A stretch of DNA of 33,466 nt from Ignavibacteriota bacterium (GCA_003819715.1 RPQN01000025.1:1-33466); one strand, 5' to 3'; shown: positions 1-7,612, counted from the stretch's first letter. Notes: generated by a model from the letters alone, not told the origin. A program made the numbers and translations.

Positions 1-1847
1 TGAATAATCGGATGGAAAAACCCTCTGTCATCTACAAATCTTTCGGTGAATTCATGGAGCGTCGCATGAAAAGCTGAAGGAAAGACATCGGTGATACCGA
101 GAGGATAAATTCCGGATACGAATCCAATGGCGCTTTCATCAAACGGACGCGATGGTGACGCAGGAATAAGATTGCAGCCCAACCGGTCGGCAACAATTTC
201 CAGCGAGCGCCGGATATCGTTGGAGAACATTTCGGCTTCACGATCCCAACGTTCCGCCAATTCTCGCCGATGAATAATACGGGCGAGAGCTGCTGCAGAA
301 CGAATGCCTCTTAATCCCCAAAAGGAATCCCAATAGTATTGGTCCACCGTTCCGAAATGCTCGGCGCTTAAGCTTGGGGGAAGAAGTCCTTTATGTGTCG
401 TGGCAGACTCGTTGCTCTGTTTTCTTTTCTGAATAATCCACTCAGCACCGCGTTGAATATGCAGAAAGAGATGCTTGATCCAGGAACTTGAATGCGATAC
501 TGCAGCGTGCTGCTCAATCAGCCAGAGCGCTTCGCCGTTGGAATCCCATTCGCCGTCGGGCCCGCGAAAGAAACCATCCGATGTTTGTCGATCCGGAAAA
601 CCATCGATCACCTGCCGTGCACGACGATGAAATCCCAGCCGCTCTAATGCATACATCATCGGCGCCGCATCACGGAACCAAAAATGATGATAGAGAAAAG
701 GACCGGGAGAAATAAATTCACCGTCATGCAATTGCAGCAGCGTCAGGACATTCGCATCAAAGAGTTTTTGAAGACGTTCATCGGCAAGTTCGATCACAGC
801 ACCGGTTGACCGTTCTTTATTCCACCGGGCTTGATGTCTTTCCCTTCGCTGTTCAAAGGAGACGCGCCAGGTGGACTTTGGCGTTACGTGTGAAAGATCC
901 TTTTTTGTTCCTAATGCTACACTCATGTGAATTGAGCACTTTGCACTGGAAGCAAGTCTCACTTCAAATACGACTGCTGCGTTCGCCAGACCGTTCGGAC
1001 ACGACACCGAATGTTTCAGCCCTGTTCTGTCTGGTGAATTGCCGTGTGCCGCTTGTCGGCGAAGTATATTCACTGCATCCCCACGCTGACCGTTGGAACA
1101 ATATACTCTCTGCGGCACCTCAGCAAATACGAGTCCAAGACATTTATCGACATATAATTGTCTGCCGAGTTTGAATTCGATATGGTGAATCGGTGCAACA
1201 CCCTCTGGATTAAACGGCCGCAGAGCAAAGCACACCAATGCATCTGAAATTTGATCGGTCGTATTGGTTACGTGAACGGCTTGGAAAAGCACATCTCTTC
1301 CCTGGTTCGTGGTATCGACGAATGCTTCAATCTCCAATAAAATACCGTGAGCATCAAATCGAGTGGTTATTCTCGGTGCTTTCGTATCGTTTTCCTGACA
1401 TATCGGAATGGAAAGCGAAGGCAGGAATATCCTCCGGTCTGTCACAAGCCAAACATCGATCGACCATTCACGCGGCAGCGGTGTGAGTAATCCGCAAGGA
1501 TCGACAATAGCTTCATATTCTCCATTCGGACTGCCGAGCATTGTCCAATTTCGATGCGTCATGTTCAGAAGCAATGGATTTTGTGATCTCGCGACAAAGC
1601 TTGTGCTTTTGGGATCAAGTTGTCGATGCACCCAATAGGGATACACCCAGTCCCGCTTCATCTGCAGGATTGCGTAGTTCAGCAATCCCCGCGTTACCAT
1701 CGGAGCACTCAACTGAATCAATTCAGTTGGAAACCCGCTGCCGTTGATATCACTCAATTGACCGGCAATCTGCAGCTGCCGGATTGCAGCAGCAGGTACA
1801 CCAAGCCGCTTCAGTGTTTGTTCAAAAACAAAGGATGATACATTCAT
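1..1847 (-). CDS. Six-hairpin glycosidase-like protein, C-terminus beyond window
   Basis: Reading the minus strand from ATG at 1847 gives an uninterrupted frame of about 615 codons to the window edge. The ORF track misses it because no stop lies inside the window. The N-terminal half is beta-rich. The second half has an (alpha/alpha)-barrel look with motifs such as HHFWFRDAAPMMYALERLGF, QTSDGFF, EWDSNGEALWLI and YYWDSFWGLRGIR, which resemble the six-hairpin glycosidase superfamily (GH15/GH63/GH37 and amylo-1,6-glucosidase relatives). The substrate cannot be named. No signal peptide is seen (MNVSSFVFEQTLKRLG), so it is probably cytoplasmic and may act on glycogen, trehalose or another glucoside. 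Every plus-strand track ORF between 488 and 1838 is a shadow of this gene. The start is the first ATG of the open frame and no strong ribosome site was identified. Confidence 0.8.
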   Translation of the reverse strand, partial: MNVSSFVFEQTLKRLGVPAAAIRQLQIAGQLSDINGSGFPTELIQLSAPMVTRGLLNYAILQMKRDWVYPYWVHRQLDPKSTSFVARSQNPLLLNMTHRNWTMLGSPNGEYEAIVDPCGLLTPLPREWSIDVWLVTDRRIFLPSLSIPICQENDTKAPRITTRFDAHGILLEIEAFVDTTNQGRDVLFQAVHVTNTTDQISDALVCFALRPFNPEGVAPIHHIEFKLGRQLYVDKCLGLVFAEVPQRVYCSNGQRGDAVNILRRQAAHGNSPDRTGLKHSVSCPNGLANAAVVFEVRLASSAKCSIHMSVALGTKKDLSHVTPKSTWRVSFEQRRERHQARWNKERSTGAVIELADERLQKLFDANVLTLLQLHDGEFISPGPFLYHHFWFRDAAPMMYALERLGFHRRARQVIDGFPDRQTSDGFFRGPDGEWDSNGEALWLIEQHAAVSHSSSWIKHLFLHIQRGAEWIIQKRKQSNESATTHKGLLPPSLSAEHFGTVDQYYWDSFWGLRGIRSAAALARIIHRRELAERWDREAEMFSNDIRRSLEIVADRLGCNLIPASPSRPFDESAIGFVSGIYPLGITDVFPSAFHATLHEFTERFVDDRGFFHPII

Positions 1848-1998
1848 AACGATTTGTTCTCTTGTCTTTTAATATACGCTCGCATCTTAACCGATACAAG
1901 ATAGGTGAACAGTCTTAACAAATTGGTAATGAATCGGTTATTGTTCAGCAAGAACCATTTTGTATCCTTATCAATATCTTCTTGAGGAAATGATTACC

Positions 1999-2784
1999 AT
2001 GGAATTAGCACAAGCGGTACAATTGCTCTTCACTGCGTTCTTCGCAGTGATCGTTCTTTTTTCGAATCCCCCCAAAGAGAACCATATCGCCATGGGAGAT
2101 TGTTATTATCAGGCATTCGATAATAAAGCAGCTCAACGGGAGTACGAGCAGGCGTACAATGAATCTCCAGCGAGTTATACTGCATTGCTTCGTATGGTTC
2201 GAACTCACAACGACAATGGAAGAATCCATCTGCATAAAGACTCAGATTCTGAACAGGCATATAAGAAAGCATTCGGTTTTGCAGACTCTCTGACACACCA
2301 TTATCCCGACAGCGCAGCAGCACATTTTTGGTATGCACTGTCAAAAGGAAGCCTTCTTCCGTTTGTCGGCCTTCAAGAAAAAATAGCTTTGGGGAAGGAT
2401 ATAAAATTGCACATACAAAAATCATTGGAATGCGATTCAACATTTACCTATGCCTATGTCGTTCGCGCGATTTTCAAACGTGAAGGGACAAAACTCAACT
2501 GGCTGGAAAAAGGAATTGTGCGTGCGGTATTCGGTGAGAATCTCTCTGGTTTCCTGGAAGCATCGGAACAATATTTGAAGACCGCTTTACGGTACGACTC
2601 GTCCAATTCATTCGCATACGATGAACTGTTTTGGACCTATACAGCGATGGGAAATAAATCCCTGGCGATATCTTCACTCCAAGAAGTGATACGGCGAGCT
2701 CCAAAGAATCTCCGGGAAAAGCAGCAGCAAGACGAAGCACGTGAACATTTTACAGAATTGTCAATGCCGATTCAAATCCATTGA
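1999..2784 (+). CDS. Tetratricopeptide-repeat protein with N-terminal membrane/signal segment
   Basis: This 261-residue protein begins with a hydrophobic stretch (MELAQAVQLLFTAFFAVIVLF), which may be a signal peptide or membrane anchor. Four to five TPR-like helical hairpins follow, for example AAQREYEQAYNESPASYTALL, YPDSAAAHFWYALSKG, YLKTALRYDSSNSFAYDELFW and LAISSLQEVIRRAPKN. TPRs are protein-interaction scaffolds and no enzymatic motif is visible. I chose ATG 1999 rather than the track's 1960 because GAGG at 1984-1987 lies 11 bases upstream of it, whereas ATG 1990 is too close. It converges with the small gene at 2798, leaving only 13 bases between the stops. Its role is unknown. Confidence 0.75.
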   Translation: MELAQAVQLLFTAFFAVIVLFSNPPKENHIAMGDCYYQAFDNKAAQREYEQAYNESPASYTALLRMVRTHNDNGRIHLHKDSDSEQAYKKAFGFADSLTHHYPDSAAAHFWYALSKGSLLPFVGLQEKIALGKDIKLHIQKSLECDSTFTYAYVVRAIFKREGTKLNWLEKGIVRAVFGENLSGFLEASEQYLKTALRYDSSNSFAYDELFWTYTAMGNKSLAISSLQEVIRRAPKNLREKQQQDEAREHFTELSMPIQIH

Positions 2785-2797
2785 TACGAGTTCTCTG

Positions 2798-3103
2798 TTA
2801 TGACGATGCTTCTGCTTGAAGATTCATCTGGAATCGCACCGCCATTTGACAAACATTCTCTAATGCAACAATCACGATAGCACTATAATATTTTGTCGAA
2901 TAAGAGATATCAGATGGCGTTTGCTGGAAATCGAGAAGACGCATAAGACGGCGCTCAATTGCAAGTGCATAGTAATTATTCCGGTCATATGCGAGAATCG
3001 TACGAACCCTTGATAAAGCAACTTCCAGATTGTGATGGTGAAGGTGCTCCTCAACAGACTGAAAGAGAGAAATAAGATCAGGAAAAGAAAATTGATTGTT
3101 CAT
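2798..3103 (-). CDS. Small helical protein with one TPR-like hairpin
   Basis: This 101-residue acidic/helical protein has no recognised catalytic motif. Residues about 14-52 (SVEEHLHHHNLEVALSRVRT, then AYDRNNYYALAIERRLMRLL) form a helix-turn-helix TPR-like unit. It closely resembles the N-terminal unit of the response regulator at 26866 (VDQLIHKGELDHAQLEIKKA...RNVYVFALEERIAIL). The start at 3103 (MNNQFSF) was preferred over 3109 because AAGGA lies 8 bases upstream of it. The gene is divergent from the PhoB-like regulator at 3231, so the two may share a control region. It may be an accessory or adaptor protein to a signalling system; this is inference from resemblance and neighbourhood. Confidence 0.6.
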   Translation of the reverse strand: MNNQFSFPDLISLFQSVEEHLHHHNLEVALSRVRTILAYDRNNYYALAIERRLMRLLDFQQTPSDISYSTKYYSAIVIVALENVCQMAVRFQMNLQAEASS

Positions 3104-3230
3104 CAACATCGTCCTTCATCATATTATTGATGCTTCCAGTATTTCACTATGATGAACTTATTTATTTCCTGAACGATGCGCAAGAAATAATTCGTTATCC
3201 TCCTGTAAAACTATTGTAAACGAAAAGTAC

Positions 3231-3929
3231 ATGGCCACTGCAGGAAAATCTATACTTATTGTTGATCCGGAAACAGAAATATCTTCGATGCTGTTCAGCG
3301 TTCTTTCGCAGGATGGATATTGTGTGACATCCGCCTCCTCCGGCACGGAAGCGTTGAACCACCTGCAGTATTTGCCCGATCTCATCATCCTTGATCCACA
3401 ACTACCGGATATGAATGGATTGGACATTTTTCATGTTATCAAACAAAAACCCGAATTACACAATGTTCCTGTATTCATTCTGAGTTCAAAGGAAACAGAG
3501 ATAGATGAAATTATTAGCCTTGAAATCGGCGCTGATGATTATATCACGAAACCTCTGCAGGTACCACGGTTGAAAGCCCGGATACACGCCCTTTTTAGAC
3601 GGCAGGATCAACAGATCACCACTCAGGAAAATGAGACTGATATGATTACGATCGACGATCTTTCGATCCTGATTCCGCAATTTACAGTAGTCTGTGGAGA
3701 GGAATATATCGGATTTTCTAAAAAGGAATTTGAGATTCTCGTACTCATCGCAAAGAACCATGGACGGGTAGTGACGCGTCAGACGTTATTTCATACGATC
3801 TGGGGTCATGATGACAACTCAGCCAACCGAACAATAGATGTACATATTGGCCGCATACGAAAGAAACTAAAAAGCTATGCACATTACATCGAGACAGTGC
3901 CCGGTATCGGGTACCGGCTTCGCCAATAG
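3231..3929 (+). CDS. OmpR/PhoB-family response regulator (orphan)
   Basis: This 232-residue two-domain regulator has a receiver at about residues 6-120 and a winged-helix DNA-binding domain at about 140-232. The phosphoacceptor Asp is in DLIILDPQLPDMNG, the switch Ser in VFILSSKE and the conserved Lys in DDYITKP. The usual acidic pair near the N-terminus is DP rather than DD (ILIVDPETE). The C-terminal domain has the family pattern SKKEFEILVLIAKNHGRVVTR, RTIDVHIGRIRKKL and TVPGIGYRLR. No histidine kinase is adjacent and none is in the window. PhoB-family regulators bind 11-bp-spaced direct repeats, and such repeats occur upstream of the pst operons here, so this is a plausible but unproven Pho regulator. 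No strong ribosome site precedes the ATG. Confidence 0.9.
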   Translation: MATAGKSILIVDPETEISSMLFSVLSQDGYCVTSASSGTEALNHLQYLPDLIILDPQLPDMNGLDIFHVIKQKPELHNVPVFILSSKETEIDEIISLEIGADDYITKPLQVPRLKARIHALFRRQDQQITTQENETDMITIDDLSILIPQFTVVCGEEYIGFSKKEFEILVLIAKNHGRVVTRQTLFHTIWGHDDNSANRTIDVHIGRIRKKLKSYAHYIETVPGIGYRLRQ

Positions 3930-4292
3930 ATTTTCCAACATCATTCTCTCTCGTCTCTGTTCAAAATCGTAATCCTTTCATAATACCCGTCTAAAATCTC
4001 CATGACATATTTCACCATATGTAATACTAAGGTATCACTGCGCATAGGTTTCAAGGAAAGGACATGAAACATACAACTAATCGGTTAGTCACATCTGAAT
4101 CGAGAGTCGTGTTCTCTCTCCTGTCGTTCTCATAAATGACAGAACTACCATTAAAAGTCAGTGTGCTTCATTAACTCTATCCGGTCGCTATGCCAACCCA
4201 AACAAACAGCGATGGAGCATGTGGTGTGCTAACTTTCCGCGAGAAATGTATCTGTTTTCTCTCCGGAATGCAATACCTCAGCGGGGTCTGAG
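3930..4292. other. Intergenic gap with no convincing gene
   Basis: This stretch of more than 350 bases separates the response regulator from the tandem repeat and the dehydrogenase gene. The only coding hint is a 23-codon ORF at 4064-4135 (+, MKHTTNRLVTSESRVVFS...) preceded by AAGGA at 6-base spacing. It is too short to judge. I see no terminator hairpin with a T-run and no RNA gene. Confidence 0.5.
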
Positions 4293-4362
4293 AAATCAGA
4301 ATTGAGAAATCAGAAAGCAGAATTCAGAAATCAGGAATCAGAATTCAGGGATCAGAATTCGG
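4293..4362. repeat. Seven-bp tandem repeat, ten units (consensus AAWTCAG)
   Basis: The sequence divides exactly into ten consecutive 7-bp units: AAATCAG, AATTGAG, AAATCAG, AAAGCAG, AATTCAG, AAATCAG, GAATCAG, AATTCAG, GGATCAG, AATTCGG. The last unit runs into the hairpin at 4361. The array is non-coding, lying just beyond the stop of the minus-strand dehydrogenase gene. Its function is unknown; a slippage-prone minisatellite is the simplest reading. Confidence 0.85.
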
Positions 4363-4380
4363 GCTTGATGAATCAAGCCC
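4361..4380. terminator. Perfect 8-bp stem-loop downstream of the dehydrogenase gene
   Basis: GGGCTTGA, loop TGAA, TCAAGCCC forms a perfect 8-bp stem immediately 3' of the minus-strand stop at 4384. No T-run follows on either strand, so intrinsic termination is uncertain. It could instead be an mRNA 3'-end stabiliser. Confidence 0.4.
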
Positions 4381-4383
4381 CTA

Positions 4384-5664
4384 TTAGTTCGGCCTGACCT
4401 GCGGCGGTGGCGGTACTGGAGAGAGAATAAGGATACATTGCGTTATATCATCCGAACCGAGATAAATATTCCCGCGGAGGTCGACGGCAATTCCCACGGG
4501 ACGTCCCCAAATGGAACCCGCCGGAGATGTCGGCGTCGGCTGGAATCCTGTAATAAGGTCCGCAACATATTGGATGGTGGTGTCGGTATTGTTTCTAAAT
4601 TTCATGTAAATCACTTTGTACCCCGTCGGCACCGTGCGGTTCCATGAACCGCGCAGGACCACTAATGCCCCGTTGCGCAGCGTCAATGGGAGTGAGGGAT
4701 TGGATCCGGTAAACTCAATTGCCATCGGCGCTGAATGAGCCGGTATAAGCGCAACTGGAGGCACCATCGACCGTACGCGTGCGCTGTCCTCTTCGGTGAT
4801 GGGGAGCAGTTCCTGATATTCTTTGTGTGCATTAAAATCGAAGTATATACCGTTTCCGTACGCAAGCGGATGCCCGTAAAATCCTCCGTCACGGACAATA
4901 TCGATCCATTCGGGGGGAATTTTGTCGCCCTGCCAATCACTTCCGTTATTGTCCGCCCACAGCCGTCCGTTATGCATCGCCATGCCGACGGCATTCCGTA
5001 TGCCCGTTGCAAACGTCCTGCGGCCGGTTCCATCATCATTATATTCTTCGATGATCGAGCGGTGATCCTCCCGGCAGACGTTGCAGGAGGACCCGATCGA
5101 GAGATACATTTTCTTTTTATCCGGATCGAACACCATTGTCCGCGTATCATGGCCGCCCCCCGGCTGCCTGGCGCCCTGGGCAATATGATCTATAAAGACC
5201 TCTTTGGTTTCGTAAATGCCGTCGTGGTTCTTATCGGTGCATTTTATAATCCGCCGTTCTTCCGTCACATACAACGCGCCATTATAGAATTTGAGATCAT
5301 GCGGTGAGTGAAATCCCGAAACGGCGACAATGGCCTTATCGGCAACACCGTCGTGGTCTTTATCGGGCAGGGCAATAATTTCTCCGCTCCTCTTGTTCGC
5401 AACATAGAGCACGCTGTCCGGGCCCCATGAAAAAAACCGCGGCTTGCTCAACCGTCCGGTGTAAAATACTTTCACTGTATATTGTACGGGAATATTCAAG
5501 AGACGGCCTTCCGGGAATTTCCCTTTGAATTTTTTGGGTACCTCGACCGTATCAGAAATAAGATTCAATATTTTGAGATGACTTAATTTTGCGCCGGGCG
5601 GCAGCTCCTGTGCAGGACAGAATAAAAAGGCCAGCGTTACACACAACACGAAATACATCTTCAT
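4384..5664 (-). CDS. Secreted sorbosone/glucose dehydrogenase-like beta-propeller protein
   Basis: This protein of about 426 residues has an N-terminal signal peptide (MKMYFVLCVTLAFLFCPAQ). The body matches the PQQ-dependent glucose/sorbosone dehydrogenase (GSDH) six-bladed propeller family: PRFFSWGPDSVLYVANKRSGEI, SPHDLKFYNGALYVTEERRI, GGGHDTRTMVFDPDKKKMYLSIGSSCN and GRPVGIAVDLRGNIYLGSDD. Two EF-hand-like DxDxDG loops (DKDHDGVAD, DKNHDGIYE) suggest bound calcium. Family members oxidise sugars in the periplasm using PQQ, but many homologues have no proven substrate, and no PQQ genes are in the window. ATG 5664 was chosen over the track's 5679 because GGAG lies 7 bases upstream. It is monocistronic as far as can be seen. 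The C-terminus is proline-rich (SPVPPPPQVRPN). Confidence 0.85.
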   Translation of the reverse strand: MKMYFVLCVTLAFLFCPAQELPPGAKLSHLKILNLISDTVEVPKKFKGKFPEGRLLNIPVQYTVKVFYTGRLSKPRFFSWGPDSVLYVANKRSGEIIALPDKDHDGVADKAIVAVSGFHSPHDLKFYNGALYVTEERRIIKCTDKNHDGIYETKEVFIDHIAQGARQPGGGHDTRTMVFDPDKKKMYLSIGSSCNVCREDHRSIIEEYNDDGTGRRTFATGIRNAVGMAMHNGRLWADNNGSDWQGDKIPPEWIDIVRDGGFYGHPLAYGNGIYFDFNAHKEYQELLPITEEDSARVRSMVPPVALIPAHSAPMAIEFTGSNPSLPLTLRNGALVVLRGSWNRTVPTGYKVIYMKFRNNTDTTIQYVADLITGFQPTPTSPAGSIWGRPVGIAVDLRGNIYLGSDDITQCILILSPVPPPPQVRPN

Positions 5665-5930
5665 AGCTTCTCTCCGCATTTCTTCTATTGTCTGGATATA
5701 AGTAAAAACCCTGGAAATGAAAACAAAAAAAGAAGTTTGTAAATTCCCCGCGATGCTCAGCCCTACGGAGAAGTGAACAGGATTTCTTCCTCACTCTTCT
5801 TTCCATCTTTTGCCGCATTCATACTGCGTTTTCCCGGTTCACTCATTTGTCATCGAGACATGGCTGACTACGAGAAATTGAAATAACCTGTCAAAGGTTT
5901 ACCAAGTATATGAAAATATGAAGGATTTAT

Positions 5931-6947
5931 CTATACTGCTGTCAGGACAATGACGGTCGTGTCGTCAAGAGGCTGCGTTGTTTGTGTAAATTGGTGCAGT
6001 GTCTCCCTGAGTGATGCGATGACCTGAGATGTCGGCAGCGCTGCAGAATTGTGCAAAAACTGTTCGAGCCGTTCTTCACCAAACTGTTCTTCGTTTTTAT
6101 TAAAAGATTCTACAACACCGTCCGTATATAGAACAACCCGATCTCCCTGTTGCAGGATAACAGAGTTCTGGAGGAATTCCGTCTGTTCAATCAATCCGAT
6201 CGCCGCGCCTGTCGGGATCAGCCATTCGATCGAGCCATCGGCATGCCGCAGCAGCGGAGGATTATGGCCGGCATTGCAATACGTCAGGGTGCGTGTTGCT
6301 TCATCGATCTGTGCCAGAAAAAAAGTGACAAATTTTGTCAGCCGGATGTTGTGACAGAATATATGGTTCAGCCGTTCAAGAACATCCGCAGGCTTTAATT
6401 TCTCCGGTGCAATGATCCGCAGCGATGCCTGGAGATTCGACATTAACAGACTTGCCGGCATCCCTTTTCCCATGACATCGGCTATGGCAAGCGCATGAGT
6501 GCCGTCCTGGAACCTGAGAAAATCGAAATAATCCCCTCCGACAATTCTCGCCGGCTGGCTGAACGCCGCAATTTCAAATCTCTTTATTTCCGGCAGGGTA
6601 TTCGGGAGAAGCGCCCGCTGTACTTTTTGTGAAAGCTCCAGATCGTATTCAAGTTTTGTCCGTTCTTCTCCTGATAAATGCTCCAGGCAGACGCAGGCGG
6701 AATAATCCATTTCCAGACGCGCCGCTTCGACCGATTCATGACACACTTCACACTGCCCCAAGGTATTCTCATCAGCTTTTTTGAGAAGGTGATCCAGGTG
6801 GTTGAGTTCCTCCTCGACCGCTTTTTTATCATTCGGGCCAATCCGGGTAGTCAGCGTAAAAGGATCTGTCTTATTGACAAACTCGAGGATAAACTGTTTA
6901 CGCTGAAGGATATTTTCCTTGAGCAGGGGGACAAGTTCTTTTTCCAT
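5931..6947 (-). CDS. SpoIIE/RsbU-type PP2C phosphatase with N-terminal DksA-like zinc finger
   Basis: This is a protein of about 338 residues. Residues about 1-60 form a helical region. At about 68-92 there is a CxxC-x17-CxxH zinc-ribbon-like motif in a DksA/TraR-like context (LGQCEVCHESVEAARLEMDY...VCLEHL). The C-terminal two-thirds is a SpoIIE-family PP2C domain with GGDYFDFLRF, IADVMGKGMPASLLM, VLYTDGVVESF and LDDTTVIVL, which carry the metal-binding aspartates. Such phosphatases dephosphorylate anti-sigma antagonists in partner-switching pathways, but no anti-sigma factor or antagonist is nearby. I prefer ATG 6947 (MEKELVPLL) over the track's 7073 because GGAG precedes it by 8 bases and the extra 42 residues look non-conserved. 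It is divergent from the pst operon 1 leader genes. Confidence 0.9.
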   Translation of the reverse strand: MEKELVPLLKENILQRKQFILEFVNKTDPFTLTTRIGPNDKKAVEEELNHLDHLLKKADENTLGQCEVCHESVEAARLEMDYSACVCLEHLSGEERTKLEYDLELSQKVQRALLPNTLPEIKRFEIAAFSQPARIVGGDYFDFLRFQDGTHALAIADVMGKGMPASLLMSNLQASLRIIAPEKLKPADVLERLNHIFCHNIRLTKFVTFFLAQIDEATRTLTYCNAGHNPPLLRHADGSIEWLIPTGAAIGLIEQTEFLQNSVILQQGDRVVLYTDGVVESFNKNEEQFGEERLEQFLHNSAALPTSQVIASLRETLHQFTQTTQPLDDTTVIVLTAV

Positions 6948-7080
6948 AGCACATGCTCCGGCGATTTCTCTGATATTACGAAAAATATAGAGTGAAAGTT
7001 CCAGACCGTCATTTAAAGATACGATATCAGCACATGGGCTTCCATCTCTCCAATATCCGCCATCCCATCCCATTCCAATC

Positions 7081-7109
7081 TTAACAATTTGATAACCAAA
7101 CGATTAACT
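7081..7109 (+). promoter_or_regulatory. Possible Pho box of pst operon 1
   Basis: Three TTAACA-like hexamers lie here: TTAACA (7081), ATAACC (7092) and TTAACT (7104), spaced 11 and 12 bases. The pattern resembles the much clearer array upstream of pstS2. It lies between the divergent phosphatase gene and the first small ORF of operon 1. The irregular last spacing keeps confidence moderate. Confidence 0.4.
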
Positions 7110-7128
7110 TCCGGCAATGTTCATTTTC

Positions 7129-7136
7129 GATATTTG
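7129..7136 (+). promoter_or_regulatory. Bacteroidota-type -7 element (GATATTTG) for operon 1
   Basis: GATATTTG differs from TAnnTTTG at one base and lies 41 bases upstream of the ATG at 7177. No clear -33 TTG-type element is seen, which is compatible with an activator-dependent promoter using the upstream repeats. Confidence 0.4.
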
Positions 7137-7176
7137 TATCGTGCAATTGAGAACAATAAGGACAAAGGAGCATAAC

Positions 7177-7332
7177 ATGAAACAATGGATATCAGCCCAC
7201 ATTTTATCTGCCGAAGAATTGAGACTGGAAGAAAATATTCCCATCAGCAACCAGGAGTTCTTCCTCTCCTTGAGCTTGGTCGGTATCGCCCTTGCATTCT
7301 TTGGGATTATCATTCGAGTATTCGGAGCTTAA
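7177..7332 (+). CDS. 51-residue single-span membrane protein, leader gene of pst operon 1
   Basis: ATG 7177 is preceded by AAAGGAG at ideal spacing, much better than the track's start at 7117. The product begins MKQWISAHILSAEELRLEEN, then NQEFFLSLSLVGIALAFFGI forms one transmembrane helix, ending IIRVFGA. It matches no family I recognise. It precedes a second, similar mini-gene and the porin, downstream of a possible Pho box. This suggests a phosphate-starvation-induced small membrane protein; the role is unknown. Confidence 0.65.
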   Translation: MKQWISAHILSAEELRLEENIPISNQEFFLSLSLVGIALAFFGIIIRVFGA

Positions 7333-7341
7333 TGCAGCCCC

Positions 7342-7518
7342 ATGATAACAAACACAAATCAGAATGCCCGGCAAAGGCCATTGCTCATTCGGCATATCGT
7401 CGACCTGTTCGGCCGCGACGAAATGCAAGAAGTTGAAATTCAACGATCAACCGATGGAGAATATTTTCTCTTTCTCGGCTTAATTGCACTTGCGCTGTTC
7501 ATCCTGTGCTCTCTTTAA
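7342..7518 (+). CDS. 58-residue single-span membrane protein, too short for the ORF track
   Basis: This frame opens with ATG at 7342, only 9 bases after the previous stop, and ends with TAA at 7516-7518. It encodes MITNTNQNARQRPLLIRHIV then LFGRDEMQEVEIQRSTDG and a C-terminal hydrophobic helix (EYFLFLGLIALALFILCSL). The hydrophobic end resembles that of the preceding gene (EFFLSLSLVGIALAFFGI), suggesting the two are paralogues. The ribosome site is weak (GGAG about 15 bases upstream), so translation may be coupled to the first mini-gene. An internal ATG (MQEVEIQ) is an alternative start. Confidence 0.5.
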   Translation: MITNTNQNARQRPLLIRHIVDLFGRDEMQEVEIQRSTDGEYFLFLGLIALALFILCSL

Positions 7519-7612
7519 TGGATGCATCACCATCTTTATGAAATCGTTTTTCTACTGATAACAAAATAACTTAATCCATAACAATCACATATATATAAAG
7601 GAATAAATACAT

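Noticed and set aside
488-1838. Six plus-strand ORFs of 68-122 codons
   Set aside because: They are shadows of the continuous minus-strand glycosidase-like frame and have no domains or ribosome sites.
4735-5307. 190-codon plus-strand ORF inside the dehydrogenase gene
   Set aside because: It is antisense to a clear GSDH-family coding sequence and has no features of its own.
7550-7600. ATAACA/ATAACT/ATAACA copies before the porin as a Pho box
   Set aside because: Spacings of 8 and 12 bases do not fit the 11-bp grid, and no TAnnTTTG element follows.
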